A stretch of DNA of 64,000 nt from Brachionus manjavacas (GCA_019054805.1 JAHQIY010000001.1:2866501-2930500); one strand, 5' to 3'; positions 46,258-58,119 are shown, counted from the first letter of the stretch. Translations and numbers: made by a program. The notes: a model not told the origin generated them from the letters alone.

Positions 46258-47221
46258 GTGTTGATAGTTTTGAGCAAATGAAGAAGAAGCTAAGTGATCA
46301 TTTTAAGCCAAGAAAAAATCAGTTCTACGAAAAGCATGCTTTCAGACAGGCAAGACAAAAAGAAGGCGAGTCGATAGCCATTTATGCGACAAGACTTAGA
46401 AATCTTGCTAAGTACTGCGACTTTCATGATATTGATCGTAAATAATAGGCCAAATAGTTGAAGGAAGTAATAGCAAGGACGTGATAAGCAAAATATTACG
46501 GTCAAGTAATGATTTGAAATTAGAGGAGCTTTTAGATTGGGGTCGTACAAGAGAAGTAGCGAATCACCAAATCAAAGACATCACTAAAGGAGCAGAAAAC
46601 TATCAAGTGGTAAATAGAGTGAGTAGTAGTACCGGTAAAGTTGAAACTGGCTATGCTCACCATGCTAGAAAGTGTTACAAATGTGGAATGAGGGACCCGC
46701 ACGATGGAGATTGTCCAGCAAAGAACAAAAAATGTAATAGATGTGGTAAAAATGGACACTTTGAGAAACGTTGTAGAAATGCACATGAAACAGCTAGGTC
46801 TCAAAATAACTCAGTTAACAACGTGAACAGCATTATAGATAATAGTAACGACGAGTACTTGTTTTCGATTGGAATCGGTCGTGGCTTACCCCGTACTGTA
46901 ATTAATGTTGATTGTGTACCAATAAGCTTTATTGTAGATACTGGTTCTACCATGAACATAATTGATGAGATTTGTTTTGAAAAGCTGAAAAAAATGAAAA
47001 CACTTAGACCATGTAATAAAAAAGTCTTTCCATACAAATCTGAGGTTCCCTTGCCAATTTTAGGCGAGTTTGAAGCTTTGGCATCATACGAATCTGGTAA
47101 GACAAAAGCGGTATTTGCAGTGGTTGAGAAGTCAGCTGAGTGTCTAATTGGTTATGGAACAGCGGTTGAACTTGGACTGGTAAAATTTGTTAATCAAATT
47201 ACCGACGATAACCAGCCTTAG
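46258..47221 (+). pseudogene. element 2 Gag (CCHC) and protease
   Basis: The capsid part reads VDSFEQMKKKLSDHFKPRKN and ESIAIYATRLRNLAKYCDF, then shifts frame near 46440 to IVEGSNSKDVISKILRSSND. Two zinc knuckles follow: CYKCGMRDPHDGDC (46675-46716) and CNRCGKNGHFEKRC (46735-46776), RNA-packaging modules. The aspartic protease has FIVDTGSTMNIIDE (about 46928-46970) and a C-terminal CLIGYGTAVELGLV in place of LLGxD. The frame ends at TAG 47219, but pol continues in phase. Confidence 0.8.
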
Positions 47222-47236
47222 TCTAAGTATCCAAAT

Positions 47237-48205
47237 TTGTTTAGTCCGAAAATTGGTAAGCTGAAAAATTATCAACTTAAATTCCATGTGGATGAGAGTG
47301 TTAAGCCTACTAAGCAATACCATAGTAGGATACCTTTCCATCTCCGGGAGCAGGTCAAGGAGGAACTAGAGTCTTTGTTGGAGCAAGGTGTAATTGATCG
47401 CGCCGAAAGCCCGGCAAGCTGGATTTCTCCCATTCACGTTGTTCCAAAGAAGCATAAAGGTAAAATACGCATAGTAGTAAATGCTAAGCAGGTAAACAAA
47501 GCCATAAAAAGAGAGCGCCACATTTGCCCGACCATTGACGATTTGGTCAATCTTATGAATGGCTCATCTTGGTTTTCTAAATTGGACTTTAATAGTGGGT
47601 ATCGGCTAATTGAACTGCATCCTGAAAGTAGGCACATGACAACGGTCAGCACTCATTTAGGTCTCTTTAGGGATACAAGATTGAATTTTGGCTACTACTC
47701 TGCTGCTGAAATGTTTCAATTTTTAATCAACAATGTACTCGTTGGTTTGGAAGGTGTCACTAATGTCAATGATGATATCATTATTTTTGGCAGAACTAAA
47801 GAGGAACATGACGAGAGGCTCTGTCTCGTTCTAGAGAAGCTTGATGCAAGTGGTCTCACTGCAAATGCAGAAAAGTGTGAGTTTGGTCGACGTTCGATTG
47901 AATTTTTCGGTTTAATCTTTGGCGAAAACGGTGTGTCTCCTAGTCCAGAACGAGTTAAGGCGCTAAAGAGCCTGAAAGCACCAAGAAACACCAAAGAGCT
48001 TTCAAGTGTGCTTGGTTTAGCTACATATTCAGCAAGATTCATATCTAATTTTAGTACCTTTGTCGACCCACTTAGAGAGTTAGCTCGTAAAAGTGATGGG
48101 AATAAAATATGTTGGACTGAATATCATGATGACGTTTTGGAAAAACTTAAAACTTTTCTTTCAACAGATGCAATTGCAAACTTCAATCCACAATGGGATA
48201 CATAA
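47237..48205 (+). pseudogene. element 2 reverse transcriptase
   Basis: 322 codons contain the RT fingers and palm. Blocks include QVKEELESLLEQGVIDRAES, SPASWISPIHVVPKKHKGKI, RIVVNAKQVNKA, WFSKLDFNSGYRLIELHPES (first aspartate), LNFGYYSAAEMFQFLINNVL (where PFGlxsAp.tFQ..m is usual) and TNVNDDIIIFGRTKEEH, which carries the paired catalytic aspartates as VNDD rather than YxDD. Thumb and connection follow (EFFGLIFGENGVSPSPERVK). The stop at 48203 is in phase with both neighbours. The xxDD variant is known in a clade of metazoan gypsy elements (NISDD type). The ATG is not a genuine start. Confidence 0.8.
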
Positions 48206-49990
48206 GTAATATGTGATGCGAGTCCAGTTGGAGTGGCTGCAGTGTTGTGTCAGGTAGACCCGTTCATTCCAAAAAACAGGAGAGTTGTGGCCTATGCGAG
48301 TAGAACCCTAAGTGAGTTTGAACGAAAGTATGCCCAGGTAGAGAAAGAAGCGTTATCTTGCGTCTTTGGGTGCGAAAGGTTTTATATTTATCTCTTTGGA
48401 AAGCCTTTCAAGTTGGTCACTGACAATCTTGCAATACAGTTTATTTATAATGGAAGTAGAGGTAGATCACAGGTGAGAATAGAACGCTGGGGTCTTAGAC
48501 TGTCCTCGTTTGACTTTGAGGTCGTTCATCGTCCTGGAAAGTCAAACATAGCGGATATACTCTCCAGGCATCCAGATCCCGAGGATGTCTCACCTGATGG
48601 TTGGATAACAGATGAGTTTGTCAGCTTTGTTGCTGAGAATGCTATCCCTAAAATATTGAAAGACCCGTTATTGAGCTTTGTGAAGTCGTGTTTAAGCAAA
48701 AGGTTTCTAAATCGAGAAGAGAAAGCAAAGTTAGGTGTCTTTTATAGTTTAAGGGATGAGCTTGCTGTAACAAGCGAAGGCCTGTTATTACGAGATCGTA
48801 GAATTGTGTTGCCTCATTCGCTGCACAAGTTTGCAGTTGAGATTGCGCATGAAGGGCACTTAGGAATTGTTAAGACCAAGGCTCTGCTTAGGTCTAAAGT
48901 CTGGTTTGCTGGACTGAATCAACTAGTCGAAAACAAAGTTGGTGGTTGCATGATTTGTCAGTGTTGTACTTCAAACAAAGATCTTAAAAATCCAGTGTCT
49001 ATGGCAAGAATGTCTGATAAAGTCTGGGACGAAATAAGTATCGATTTTTTAGTCCTATACCAAGCGGAGAGTACTGTTTAGTACTCACCGAAGATAGTTC
49101 GAGGTATAAAGCTGTAAAGATTGTGAGGTCAACTGGAACCGACTCTACCGTAGGAATATTGAACGAAGATCATACAGTTCTAGGTATACCAAGCGTAATT
49201 GGAACAGATAATGGTCCTCCTTTTAATGGTAGGGCATTTAGAAAATACTGCGACAGTCTTGGTATCAAACATCGGATAAATTACGCCATTGTGGCCAAGG
49301 GCTAATGGCAAGTGTGAACGGTTCATGCAGCAGTTAAGCAAGGTAGTGACAGGGTCACACATTGCCAAGAAGAACTGGCGTGAAGAACTAAATGTATTTT
49401 TAAGGTCATACAATTGTACACCACATAGCGTGACTGGGGTTGTCCCAGTTGAACTGATGTTGAATCGGACAAACTTTACAAAATTGCCTTCTTATGACCT
49501 AAAAAGTCAGGACTGGGATAACAATTTAAAGAAAGCGATGGATAACGAACTAAAATCAAATGAAATTGTCGAAAAACGATTTGGACCAAAGGTTTCACAA
49601 GAAATAAAGTTCAAGCTTGGTGATTGTGTTTTACTAAAACAGCAAAAGATCAACAAGCTAACTTCCAAGTATGAGTCGATTCCGTATAAAGTGGTAGAAA
49701 TTAAGGGGACTATGATAACTGCAAAGAATGATGTCAAAGAAGTTACGAGATATTATTCTTTTTTTAAAAAAGTAGTCGTAGGAAACAATGGTTTTGAGTC
49801 CCAAAGTGTTAAATCTGAGATTTGCGAAGATTTGCCTCCTTTAGCTTTAATTGAAGAATCGGATATGATATACGATAAGTTTACGATGGGAGATTTAGAG
49901 GAAGCTAAGCTTAATGTTACTTTAGATGATGGTGCCGTAAACAATGGGACGCTTGGTGACAAGTTTCATTCGTTAGCGGAGGAAATGTGA
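48206..49990 (+). pseudogene. element 2 RNase H and integrase
   Basis: RNase H runs from VICDASPVGVAAVLCQ to KPFKLVTDNLAIQFIY and HRPGKSNIADILSRHPDPED, with the catalytic Asp and Glu visible (CDASP, EKEALSCVFGCERF, TDN). The integrase zinc region is AHEGHLGIVKTKALLRSKVW with CMICQCC. Core residues are ISIDF, IGTDNGPPFNG and ANGKCERFM. A T missing near 49050 and a shift near 49290 divide the core. The C-terminal part (49289-49990) has FKLGDCVLLKQQKINKL and the post-integrase tail. A 30-bp stretch present in the second copy (51303-51333) is missing here at 48653. Confidence 0.8.
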
Positions 49991-50124
49991 ATAAATCGGA
50001 CAGCAAATCAGGTAACCAATTAATTGATGATACCATGGTAACAACTGATGGTAGAGCAAATTTGCAAAGAAGATGTAAAAAGCAGACAAGTTACAGTGAA
50101 GCAAGACAGTACGTGAAAAAATAA

Positions 50125-50658
50125 ATTTTATTATTTGTTATCATTTAAGCTTAAAACTTTTTTTTGGTTAATAGATATGTCTATTATAATTTTTTTGTTT
50201 TTCAATATTTATTGTAGCAATTAAATAAGAAGGGGTGGATGTTGTGTCTTAGCAAGTCAGCTGACGCTCATGCGTTCTTTGCGTGCGTGCTAATTCATGT
50301 TGTTAGAAGTTTTGTGAAAAGTTCTAACAGCTTTCAAGGATTAGTCCTAGTTTAAATTTAAAACAATTTAGTTCTTAGTCTTGGTTTATGTTTTTTAATA
50401 AAAATTATTGAGGAAACAAGCTTAAGTTTATTTTTCAAACATTGTTCTCTGTGAACATAAAACAAGGATAAAATCTACAAAGTTATTATAGAAAAACTGA
50501 CTTAAGGATGGAGCTGTTTTACGATCCGTTTTCTAAGGATCTTTAACGGAAAATTTTGAAAATAGGACGGCATTAAAGACAATTTTTTCAATCAAAAACT
50601 TGGAGAAAGAAGTTAACTCAATAGAAATTATATCAACTAAATTAATTATTTGGAAATA
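50125..50658 (+). repeat. element 2 3' untranslated end, LTR and 5' leader
   Basis: The polypurine tract agaaggggtgga ends at 50239 and the LTR begins at 50240. Its right end is uncertain: caaaca at 50442 or gaaca at 50458 both give TG...CA. It contains the foldback gttagaagttttgtgaaaagttctaac (50300-50328). The sequence beyond has atggagctgttttacgatcc (50506), a candidate gag start of a following copy. It repeats at 52809-53344. Confidence 0.6.
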
Positions 50659-51054
50659 TTTATATCCGGAACATCACAGTTCTTGGAGGGGACCGGAGAA
50701 AGACAGCGGAAACCTTGGAGGTATTCATAAACAAGCAAATCATCCGGCAAGGTCTGGACAACAGACTGGGGCTCATCGATAATTTGAAAGTCCCAGAGAT
50801 GTGCATGGACCTCGACGGGACAACGTACATCGCGTTCTGTCGGATGGAGAGACCTGACCGACATGGTGAGGCTGTCGAAGTCATGAACAAGATGACATTC
50901 GAAGGTCGGAAGCTCCTGGCTAAGATGAACGATATAGAGTCAGGGGCTGCACAGTGGTCGAAGAAGATAGTAGTGGACTAAGATGGTAGGCCGATCTGGT
51001 ACCATGCCGAGAAAGCTAAGTACCTCGAAAGGACCAACCACACAATGGAAACGC
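50658..51054 (+). mobile_element. 397-bp fragment of the element 1 RRM ORF
   Basis: This piece corresponds base for base, without a length change, to 43846-44242 of element 1. It includes the RRM coding part and the in-frame TAA (50979-50981), and it ends just after ATGGAAACGC of the coiled-coil part. It joins element 2 sequence on both sides. The left join shares one base (a at 50658); the right join shares gc (51053-51054). Confidence 0.85.
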
Positions 51055-52808
51055 CTTTCAAGTTGGTCACTGACAATCTTGCAATACAGTTTATTTATAA
51101 TGGAAGTAGAGGTAGATCACAGGTGAGAATAGAACGCTGGGGTCTTAGACTGTCCTCGTTTGACTTTGAGGTCGTTCATCGTCCTGGAAAGTCAAACATA
51201 GCGGATATACTCTCCAGGCATCCAGATCCCGAGGATGTCTCACCTGATGGTTGGATAACAGATGAGTTTGTCAGCTTTGTTGCTGAGAATGCTATCCCTA
51301 AAATGATGACACGATAACAAATTTTAAGTGAAACATTGAAAGACCCGTTATTGAGCTTTGTGAAGTCGTGTTTAAGCAAAAGGTTTCTAAATCGAGAAGA
51401 GAAAGCAAAGTTAGGTGTCTTTTATAGTTTAAGGGATGAGCTTGCTGTAACAAGCGAAGGCCTGTTATTACGAGATCGTAGAATTGTGTTGCCTCATTCG
51501 CTGCACAAGTTTGCAGTTGAGATTGCGCATGAAGGGCACTTAGGAATTGTTAAGACCAAGGCTCTGCTTAGGTCTAAAGTCTGGTTTGCTGGACTGAATC
51601 AACTAGTCGAAAACAAAGTTGGTGGTTGCATGATTTGTCAGTGTTGTACTTCAAACAAAGATCTTAAAAATCCAGTGTCTATGGCAAGAATGTCTGATAA
51701 AGTCTGGGACGAAATAAGTATCGATTTTTTTAGTCCTATACCAAGCGGAGAGTACTGTTTAGTACTCACCGAAGATAGTTCGAGGTATAAAGCTGTAAAG
51801 ATTGTGAGGTCAACTGGAACCGACTCTACCGTAGGAATATTGAACGAAGATCATACAGTTCTAGGTATACCAAGCGTAATTGGAACAGATAATGGTCCTC
51901 CTTTTAATGGTAGGGCATTTAGAAAATACTGCGACAGTCTTGGTATCAAACATCGGATAAATTACGCCATTGTGGCCAAGGGCTAATGGCAAGTGTGAAC
52001 GGTTCATGCAGCAGTTAAGCAAGGTAGTGACAGGGTCACACATTGCCAAGAAGAACTGGCGTGAAGAACTAAATGTATTTTTAAGGTCATACAATTGTAC
52101 ACCACATAGCGTGACTGGGGTTGTCCCAGTTGAACTGATGTTGAATCGGACAAACTTTACAAAATTGCCTTCTTATGACCTAAAAAGTCAGGACTGGGAT
52201 AACAATTTAAAGAAAGCGATGGATAACGAACTAAAATCAAATGAAATTGTCGAAAAACGATTTGGACCAAAGGTTTCACAAGAAATAAAGTTCAAGCTTG
52301 GTGATTGTGTTTTACTAAAACAGCAAAAGATCAACAAGCTAACTTCCAAGTATGAGTCGATTCCGTATAAAGTGGTAGAAATTAAGGGGACTATGATAAC
52401 TGCAAAGAATGATGTCAAAGAAGTTACGAGATATTATTCTTTTTTTAAAAAAAAGTAGTCGTAGGAAACAATGGTTTTGAGTCCCAAAGTGTTAAATCTG
52501 AGATTTGCGAAGATTTGCCTCCTTTAGCTTTAATTGAAGAATCGGATATGATATACGATAAGTTTACGATGGGAGATTTAGAGGAAGCTAAGCTTAATGT
52601 TACTTTAGATGATGGTGCCGTAAACAATGGGACGCTTGGTGACAAGTTTCATTCGTTAGCGGAGGGAAATGTGAATAAATCGGACAGCAAATCAGGTAAC
52701 CAATTAATTGATGATACCATGGTAACAACTGATGGTAGAGCAAATTTGCAAAGAAGATGTAAAAAGCAGACAAGTTACAGTGAAGCAAGACAGTACGTGA
52801 AAAAATAA
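51053..52808 (+). pseudogene. element 2 second copy: RNase H end and integrase
   Basis: This repeats 48403-50124. It starts inside RNase H at PFKLVTDN and runs to the pol stop. It carries a 30-bp segment absent from the first copy, reading AIPKMMTR-stop-QILSETLKD. It has the extra T that keeps IDFFSPIPSGEYCLVL open, two more A in a run at 52446, and one G (52665) that lets the tail continue to RANLQRRCKKQTS and EARQYVKK. Both copies share the frameshift before WPRANGKCERF. The copies therefore derive from one already-broken template. Confidence 0.85.
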
Positions 52809-53344
52809 ATTTTATTATTTGTTATCATTTAAGCTTAAAACTTTTTTTGGTTAATAGATATGTCTATTATAATTTTTTTTGTTTTTCAATATTTATTGTA
52901 GCAATTAAATAAGAAGGGGTGGATGTTGTGTCTTAGCAAGTCAGCTGACGCTCATGCGTTCTTTGCGTGCGTGCTAATTCATGTTGTTAGAAGTTTTGTG
53001 AAAAGTTCTAACAGCTTTCAAGGATTAGTCCTAGTTTAAATTTAAAACAATTTAGTTCTTAGTCTTGGTTTATGTTTTTTTTAATAAAAATTATTGAGGA
53101 AACAAGCTTAAGTTTATTTTTCAAACATTGTTCTCTGTGAACATAAAACAAGGATAAAATCTACAAAGTTATTATAGAAAAACTGACTTAAGGATGGAGC
53201 TGTTTTACGATCCGTTTTCTAAGGATCTTTAACGGAAAATTTTGAAAATAGGACGGCATTAAAGACAATTTTTTCAATCAAAAACTTGGAGAAAGAAGTT
53301 AACTCAATAGAAATTATATCAACTAAATTAATTATTTGGAAATA
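52809..53344 (+). repeat. element 2 second copy: 3' end, LTR and 5' leader
   Basis: Its polypurine tract (ending 52923), LTR start (TGTTGTGTCTTAGC, 52924) and leader repeat 50125-50658. Like that copy it ends precisely after ttatttggaaata (53344); beyond it the two sequences have nothing in common. Confidence 0.85.
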
Positions 53345-53379
53345 AATATATAATTTAGATAAACGAGAGAAGAAAATAA

Positions 53380-53990
53380 ATGTCGACCAACTTTTCTACT
53401 ACAAAGTCATTGAATTTTATTTTTGTTATTCTGAAGAAAGATCTTTTATTTAATCGATGGCTAAACGATAGCGTAATATTTTATCGGCTCCTTCTATTTG
53501 AATTTTTTCAATTTGATTTAAGAAACATACTGACTTTGCTTGGTAAAAGAATCAAAAAAAATATTATCATTTATACTTTTCATTAAACTTCTTTGTTCTT
53601 TGATGATTTCGAAAAGTTTTCCAATGAATAAAAAGTTAAATTAAAAAATTAAGCCCTATTTTGAAAATAATTTTTTAATTATTTTTTAGTTGCAAAAGTG
53701 TCCTTCTGCTAATGGATTCATAAACGAAAACAGAAATCATTGGACACTGATGTTTATTGATTTGAATGCAAAAAAGTTTTATTTAATTGATCCTAAAAAA
53801 AATAATGAAACATTGGTCAAACTTGGAAATACATGAAATAAACGATCAAAGTTATTTGAAGAATGGTATTTAGACTTCGAGAATGATTTTTAAAAATATT
53901 TACCAGAACATTCATATCACATTGATTATTCGAATTGTGGTGTTTTTGTTTACCAAATTTAAAGCCGGCTTATAAATGGAAAAGATTTAA
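53380..53990 (+). pseudogene. ULP1/SENP-like cysteine protease (C48) fragment
   Basis: The first part (53380-53586) reads FNRWLNDSVIFYRLLLFEFF, the WLND-helix entrance of ULP1-type proteases. The catalytic part from 53690 reads CPSANGFINENRNHWTLMFI, with the active-site His in HW, then KKFYLIDPKKN. It ends HIDYSNCGVFVYQI, with the nucleophilic Cys in NCGVFV. Stops interrupt the second part, for example a TGA in a probable Trp position near 53834. The two parts are in different frames, separated by about 100 AT-rich bases ending tttttttag; this may be an intron, but no in-phase donor was found. ULP1 domains are common cargo of animal DNA transposons, including MULE and Tnp2-like elements, so this need not be a host SUMO protease. 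Confidence 0.65.
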
Positions 53991-54339
53991 TAAATATCGT
54001 GTTCTAGAAAACTAGACGGAAAAAACTATAAAAAGCTCATTTTAATCATGAAGAAATTTTCTACAAAATGATATTTTAAATTATATGGTGTCTTATGTCT
54101 TATGATGATAACCTATGACGCAGGTAGGAGATCAAATAATAGGCTATAGTGAAATAATTTTTAAAAAAATATGAATTTTATAAACTAGAAAAAAAGCTGT
54201 GAATTCTCAAAAATTAATTTTCGTTTTACCATTTTTTTTCTAAATGAATTTTAAGGCAACCATCTTTCGCCACCCGTTAGCAAAGAATCGCTTATAATCA
54301 TATGGGTTCTCTTGTAAAAATAATTTTTTGTACAATAAC

Positions 54340-54345
54340 TTTATT
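54340..54345 (-). promoter_or_regulatory. putative innexin poly(A) signal
   Basis: On the minus strand AATAAA lies about 70 bases after the innexin stop codon, in the context gaataaagttattg. The position is typical of short invertebrate 3' UTRs. Confidence 0.5.
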
Positions 54346-54416
54346 CATATTTATATTTATCTCAACAACTATTTTGTAAAAAAATAAATAATTTAATAAT
54401 AACGAAAAAAATGAAT

Positions 54417-57400
54417 TTAAACAAAAACACCAGCATAGTCTTGATTTCGTTTAAAATTATCCCAAAGAGCTAACATTAGCTCGCCCATAAAGACCTGATT
54501 TGAATTTTTACCAATTAGTCTGAGTACTAAAACGCCGTCCTGCTTCAAATAGTATCTGTCGAAGGTGCGAAACATTTTCTTATCGAATTTTTCCTTGCTC
54601 TTTCGGTCCATAGTTTTGAGGTATTTTTTTAAAAATGTCACTCTGTTCCAAGGCAAGAGATACCACATCCAGAGCAGCAGGCCGTAAATGGACGCCAACG
54701 CCACATACACAAGCCAAAACCAAATGAAAATGAAAATCTTCTCGTTAAACAAGTTTATTGGCAATGCACATTGAACAACATACTCGTGTATGTTGTCGCC
54801 GAGGAATCTGACCTGAAATTGGCACATGGTGACACGGGGGAATCTCTCCGATTCGATTATTTCGCCATGCGTCACCACTTGGTTTGTATTTGGCGACAAC
54901 GATGGCGTAAACGACGACGACTTCAACAAATTAACAATAACTTCGATGCCGTACAACTTGTAATTGTTGCCGAGAAAGTTGTTCAACAAAAAAAACTGCA
55001 CAAACACATTCAAAATGAATAATACTTTGGTAAATAGATAAACACTTAGCAGGTAGTTTCCGTGTCGTTTTTGAAAAAAAAGGAAGCAAAATATTCTGTT
55101 GAAAAGACGCCAAAATTTCGAGAATGACTTCGAATTGTTGTCTCGTTGTACCTCGAGTGCTTTGTCCATGTGTTTGGCCAAATAGCGCAGTGTTTTTTCG
55201 CGCATGTCCGGATTCAAATTTTCCGAATTGTTTATCAACTTGACTAGAGTGTTTATATCAAACCCAGTTTTTGTGCTAAACGATTGCCAAACAAAAGCCG
55301 GCGAGTAGAACATGAACGCTTGAGTAAGCAATATAAAAGGCACCCATTGGTAATAGTTTAAGTGAGCTTTCTTTTTATCGTTTGCATCCGGTATTTTATC
55401 TTTCCATGGCAAATAATATGTATTTGATATCCAACAAATGTAGTTTGTATACTCTACATGTGAACCTGTGAATTGCGCCGGTGCCCAACATGAAATTGCT
55501 TGACAAAAAATTTAAATAAAATATATTTTTCATTTAATTTTTTAATTAAATAAAAAAATTTATTTCTGATCAAAAATAATTTTTTTTCGAAAATTAAAAA
55601 TTTGTTTTTTTTTAATGTTCAAAAATAAAAAGCATAATAATATAATTTTTTCTAAGCTTAATTTTGTACCATTTAATGTGATGGATTTTTGGTTTTGCCA
55701 AAAATGCAAAGAAAATCCATCAAGTTTGTTTCATTATTGTAATTTTGCATAGATTTGCTTGTTTTTTAATTAATTTTTTTTATATTTACACCGAACTAAA
55801 AAAAAAGTAAGTTTAGAGTACTCACTTTTTGTTAAATTTCCTAAAAATATTTAGGAGAACTTTTATTTCTTTTCCTATCTTTATTAACTAGGAAGCTGAT
55901 TATGTTTGTCTTTTTGTTCTTTATAAATTAAAATAAACGTATTTTAAAGGTTAATATAAAAGGCAATAATCATTATTTTTAATATAAAATATCACCCATT
56001 AATTAAAAATCAGAAATTATTGTTTAGACTAGTTTTGAATATCTGCAATTAATTTAACTAATCATAACCAAAAATTATAATTAGTCAAACTTTTGCGAAT
56101 GATAGAGAAAATTTTTCGTAGCTATTATTATCATTATTTTTATTAATTTATTTTTTAAAAATTCTGATTGCCCCTAAGGTTACTAGTTATGACGTGCACA
56201 TTATTTTAGCACTCGATTCGATTGGAAAATAAAAAAGAAATTATTTTTATTAATCAACAGTACAATATTAAAACATAGAGTTGAGAGTTTTAAGTAACCG
56301 ACCTAGTCGAAAGACCGGTCCGACTTTGAGGTCTCAAATTCAAACGTTTAGCTGAAGTGATATTTTTATCAAATAAATATAATTTTAAAATAAAAAATCT
56401 TATTAAAATAAAATAATTTTGCTTTAATTTTTAATGTTTTTTTAACAAATTTAATTTTAAAGAAATGATATCTATTAAATAAAATTTTATTTAAAAATCA
56501 ATTACTTTTAATTCTAATTTTAATTAGTTTTGTCCATTTAAACCTAAAAAAATAATCTCAAGAAAATTAAATACTTTTGGGTTATGATACGTTTAATAAT
56601 GATAATTTTGAGTAAAATTAGTTAAAACTAGCATATTTAACAAGAAATTTTAAAACCTCTGATCAATCAAAACTAATTTTTTTGGATAAATAAAATTCAA
56701 GGAATAAAGTTCAGATTGCTAGAAAGGAGACAATTTTTAAATATCAATTCAAATAATTTAAGATCTATTTTTTGAATATTTTATTGAAGTAAAAAAAAGT
56801 AATAAATAAATTAAAAATTTTGTGTGACTATTGTGCATTTTTTATCATATTCATTATTGATTAATTTTAGCAAAATTATTTTTTGACGATTAACAGATTT
56901 TAATTTATTTATATTTAATCTGACGATTTTTCTCTAATTTTTTGTAAAATTTTTCTCATAAAATTTAAATTATATTAAAAAATTATAAAAAATTAATCAG
57001 TAAATTTTTTCGCAAAATTTGATGTTTTTTATTATAACTTATCAGGATAAAGAAAATTAAGGATTAAGGATTAAAATCATATTTATTATATTTATTCTCT
57101 ATTTTTCCCTCAAAAGCTAAAACGAGTATTAGCAGAACCAGAATTTAATCGATTAGCCACTTGAAAAAAATTTACAAATCAGCTCTTAAGTTAGTTAATT
57201 ATATCGTTTAGAGCTCTGACTACGAAAGAAGATAATTATTTGAATAATTTTTGATTTGAAATCAATCTAATTTAATCCTTTTTATCAGATTTCATAATCA
57301 TATTTTTGTGAACTTCAATTTAAATGAGAAATTGGCTTTTTTTTCAAGAATAAATTAAAAGTTTCTGACAGATTTTTTTTAAATTAAAATTTAACCACTT

Positions 57401-58119
57401 TGAGTTTTTTAAATTAATTTCTTTTTAATATCACTAAATGTGACTGTTTGTTTTAAATATACTTAAAAGATCTTATTGAAAATCTTAAATAAAAAAATGT
57501 CTGACTTCCTAAGAGTGCAAACTAAAACTAGAAGTATAAATAAAACCGATTAAGCTAATGCTTAAGTGTCTTCTCAATCAAAGACTTGAATTAAAAATTT
57601 CTTATTTTAAAATCTCAAATATCCCTCTTAGATTAGACATGTAAAAATAACATTAATATTAAAATTTGTCAAAATTTAGTTTGAAATTTTTCAAAACCTA
57701 AATTTAGATAATGCAAAAACCATAATTTTTTATTTATTTTTTTAATAAAACCATGCTTATTGATAAAAGGTAACGCGGAAATGTTTGTAAATTAATATCA
57801 ATAAATAATTGCAAAGATTGTAAAAATTAAAAAAAAAATCAATAAAATTCTTGCCATAAAACTTTCAATTAAGCAATTTTTTTTACTATTATTGAACAAA
57901 TATTAATTTATTTATTATTTAATTAAAATAAATTTATTGAGAAAAAAATAAAATTGTTTACTTACGGTCGCCGACGTACTGTTTTGTACTAACTAGAGCA
58001 GTAAAAATAATCAACAACAACACCGAATAGCGTCTACTGAGCCGATCAATGAAATCATCGTCATAGTGAAGGCGAAATTGACGTAATTTGGAAAATGACT
58101 CCAAAAAACCAGCTATCAT
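54417..58119 (-). CDS. innexin, two coding exons, 411 residues
   Basis: This is a four-helix membrane protein that forms gap-junction channels. Exon 1 is 58119-57966 (51 codons plus one base, donor C|GTAAGT). Exon 2 is 55498-54417 (acceptor TTTTTTGTCAAG). The join restores a Pro codon in YVGDPISCW and the total is 412 codons. Seen: N-terminal FRLHYDDDFIDRLSRRYSVL; TM1; first extracellular loop PISCWAPAQFTGSHVEYTNY with Cys55 and Cys73; the signature YYQWVPFILL (100-109) opening TM2; a cytoplasmic loop; TM3; second extracellular loop with Cys277 and Cys294 (VTMCQFQVRF ... EYVVQCALPINLFNEKIF); TM4 (WFWLVYVALASIYGLLLWMW); and a C-terminal tail of about 80 residues. All four junction cysteines are present, and length and order are normal. 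The 2467-bp intron (55499-57965) is AT-rich and contains nothing else I can name. Confidence 0.93.

Larger units (their letters stand above)
46240..50658 (+). mobile_element. Ty3/gypsy element 2, 5'-truncated, with 3' LTR
   Basis: Gag begins abruptly near 46245 without a 5' LTR or gag N-terminus. Gag, protease, RT, RNase H and integrase then follow in a single ancestral frame, interrupted by an early frameshift (about 46440), a TAG (47219), a TAA (48203), a lost T (about 49050) and another shift (about 49290). A polypurine tract agaaggggtgga (50228-50239) precedes an LTR beginning TGTTGTGTCTTAGC at 50240. The LTR is followed by what may be the leader and gag start of a further copy, ending abruptly at ttatttggaaata (50658). 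Zinc-knuckle Gag and an NDD-type RT motif separate it from element 1. Confidence 0.8.

Noticed and set aside
54771-55022. Plus-strand frame opposite the innexin
   Set aside because: It lies opposite the conserved second extracellular loop of the innexin and has no independent support.
56285-56350. tRNA-like or SINE-like stretch (cctagtcgaaagaccggtccgactttgaggtctcaaattcaaac)
   Set aside because: It loosely suggests a tRNA T-arm box, but no cloverleaf with a paired acceptor stem can be drawn and no second copy is seen here.
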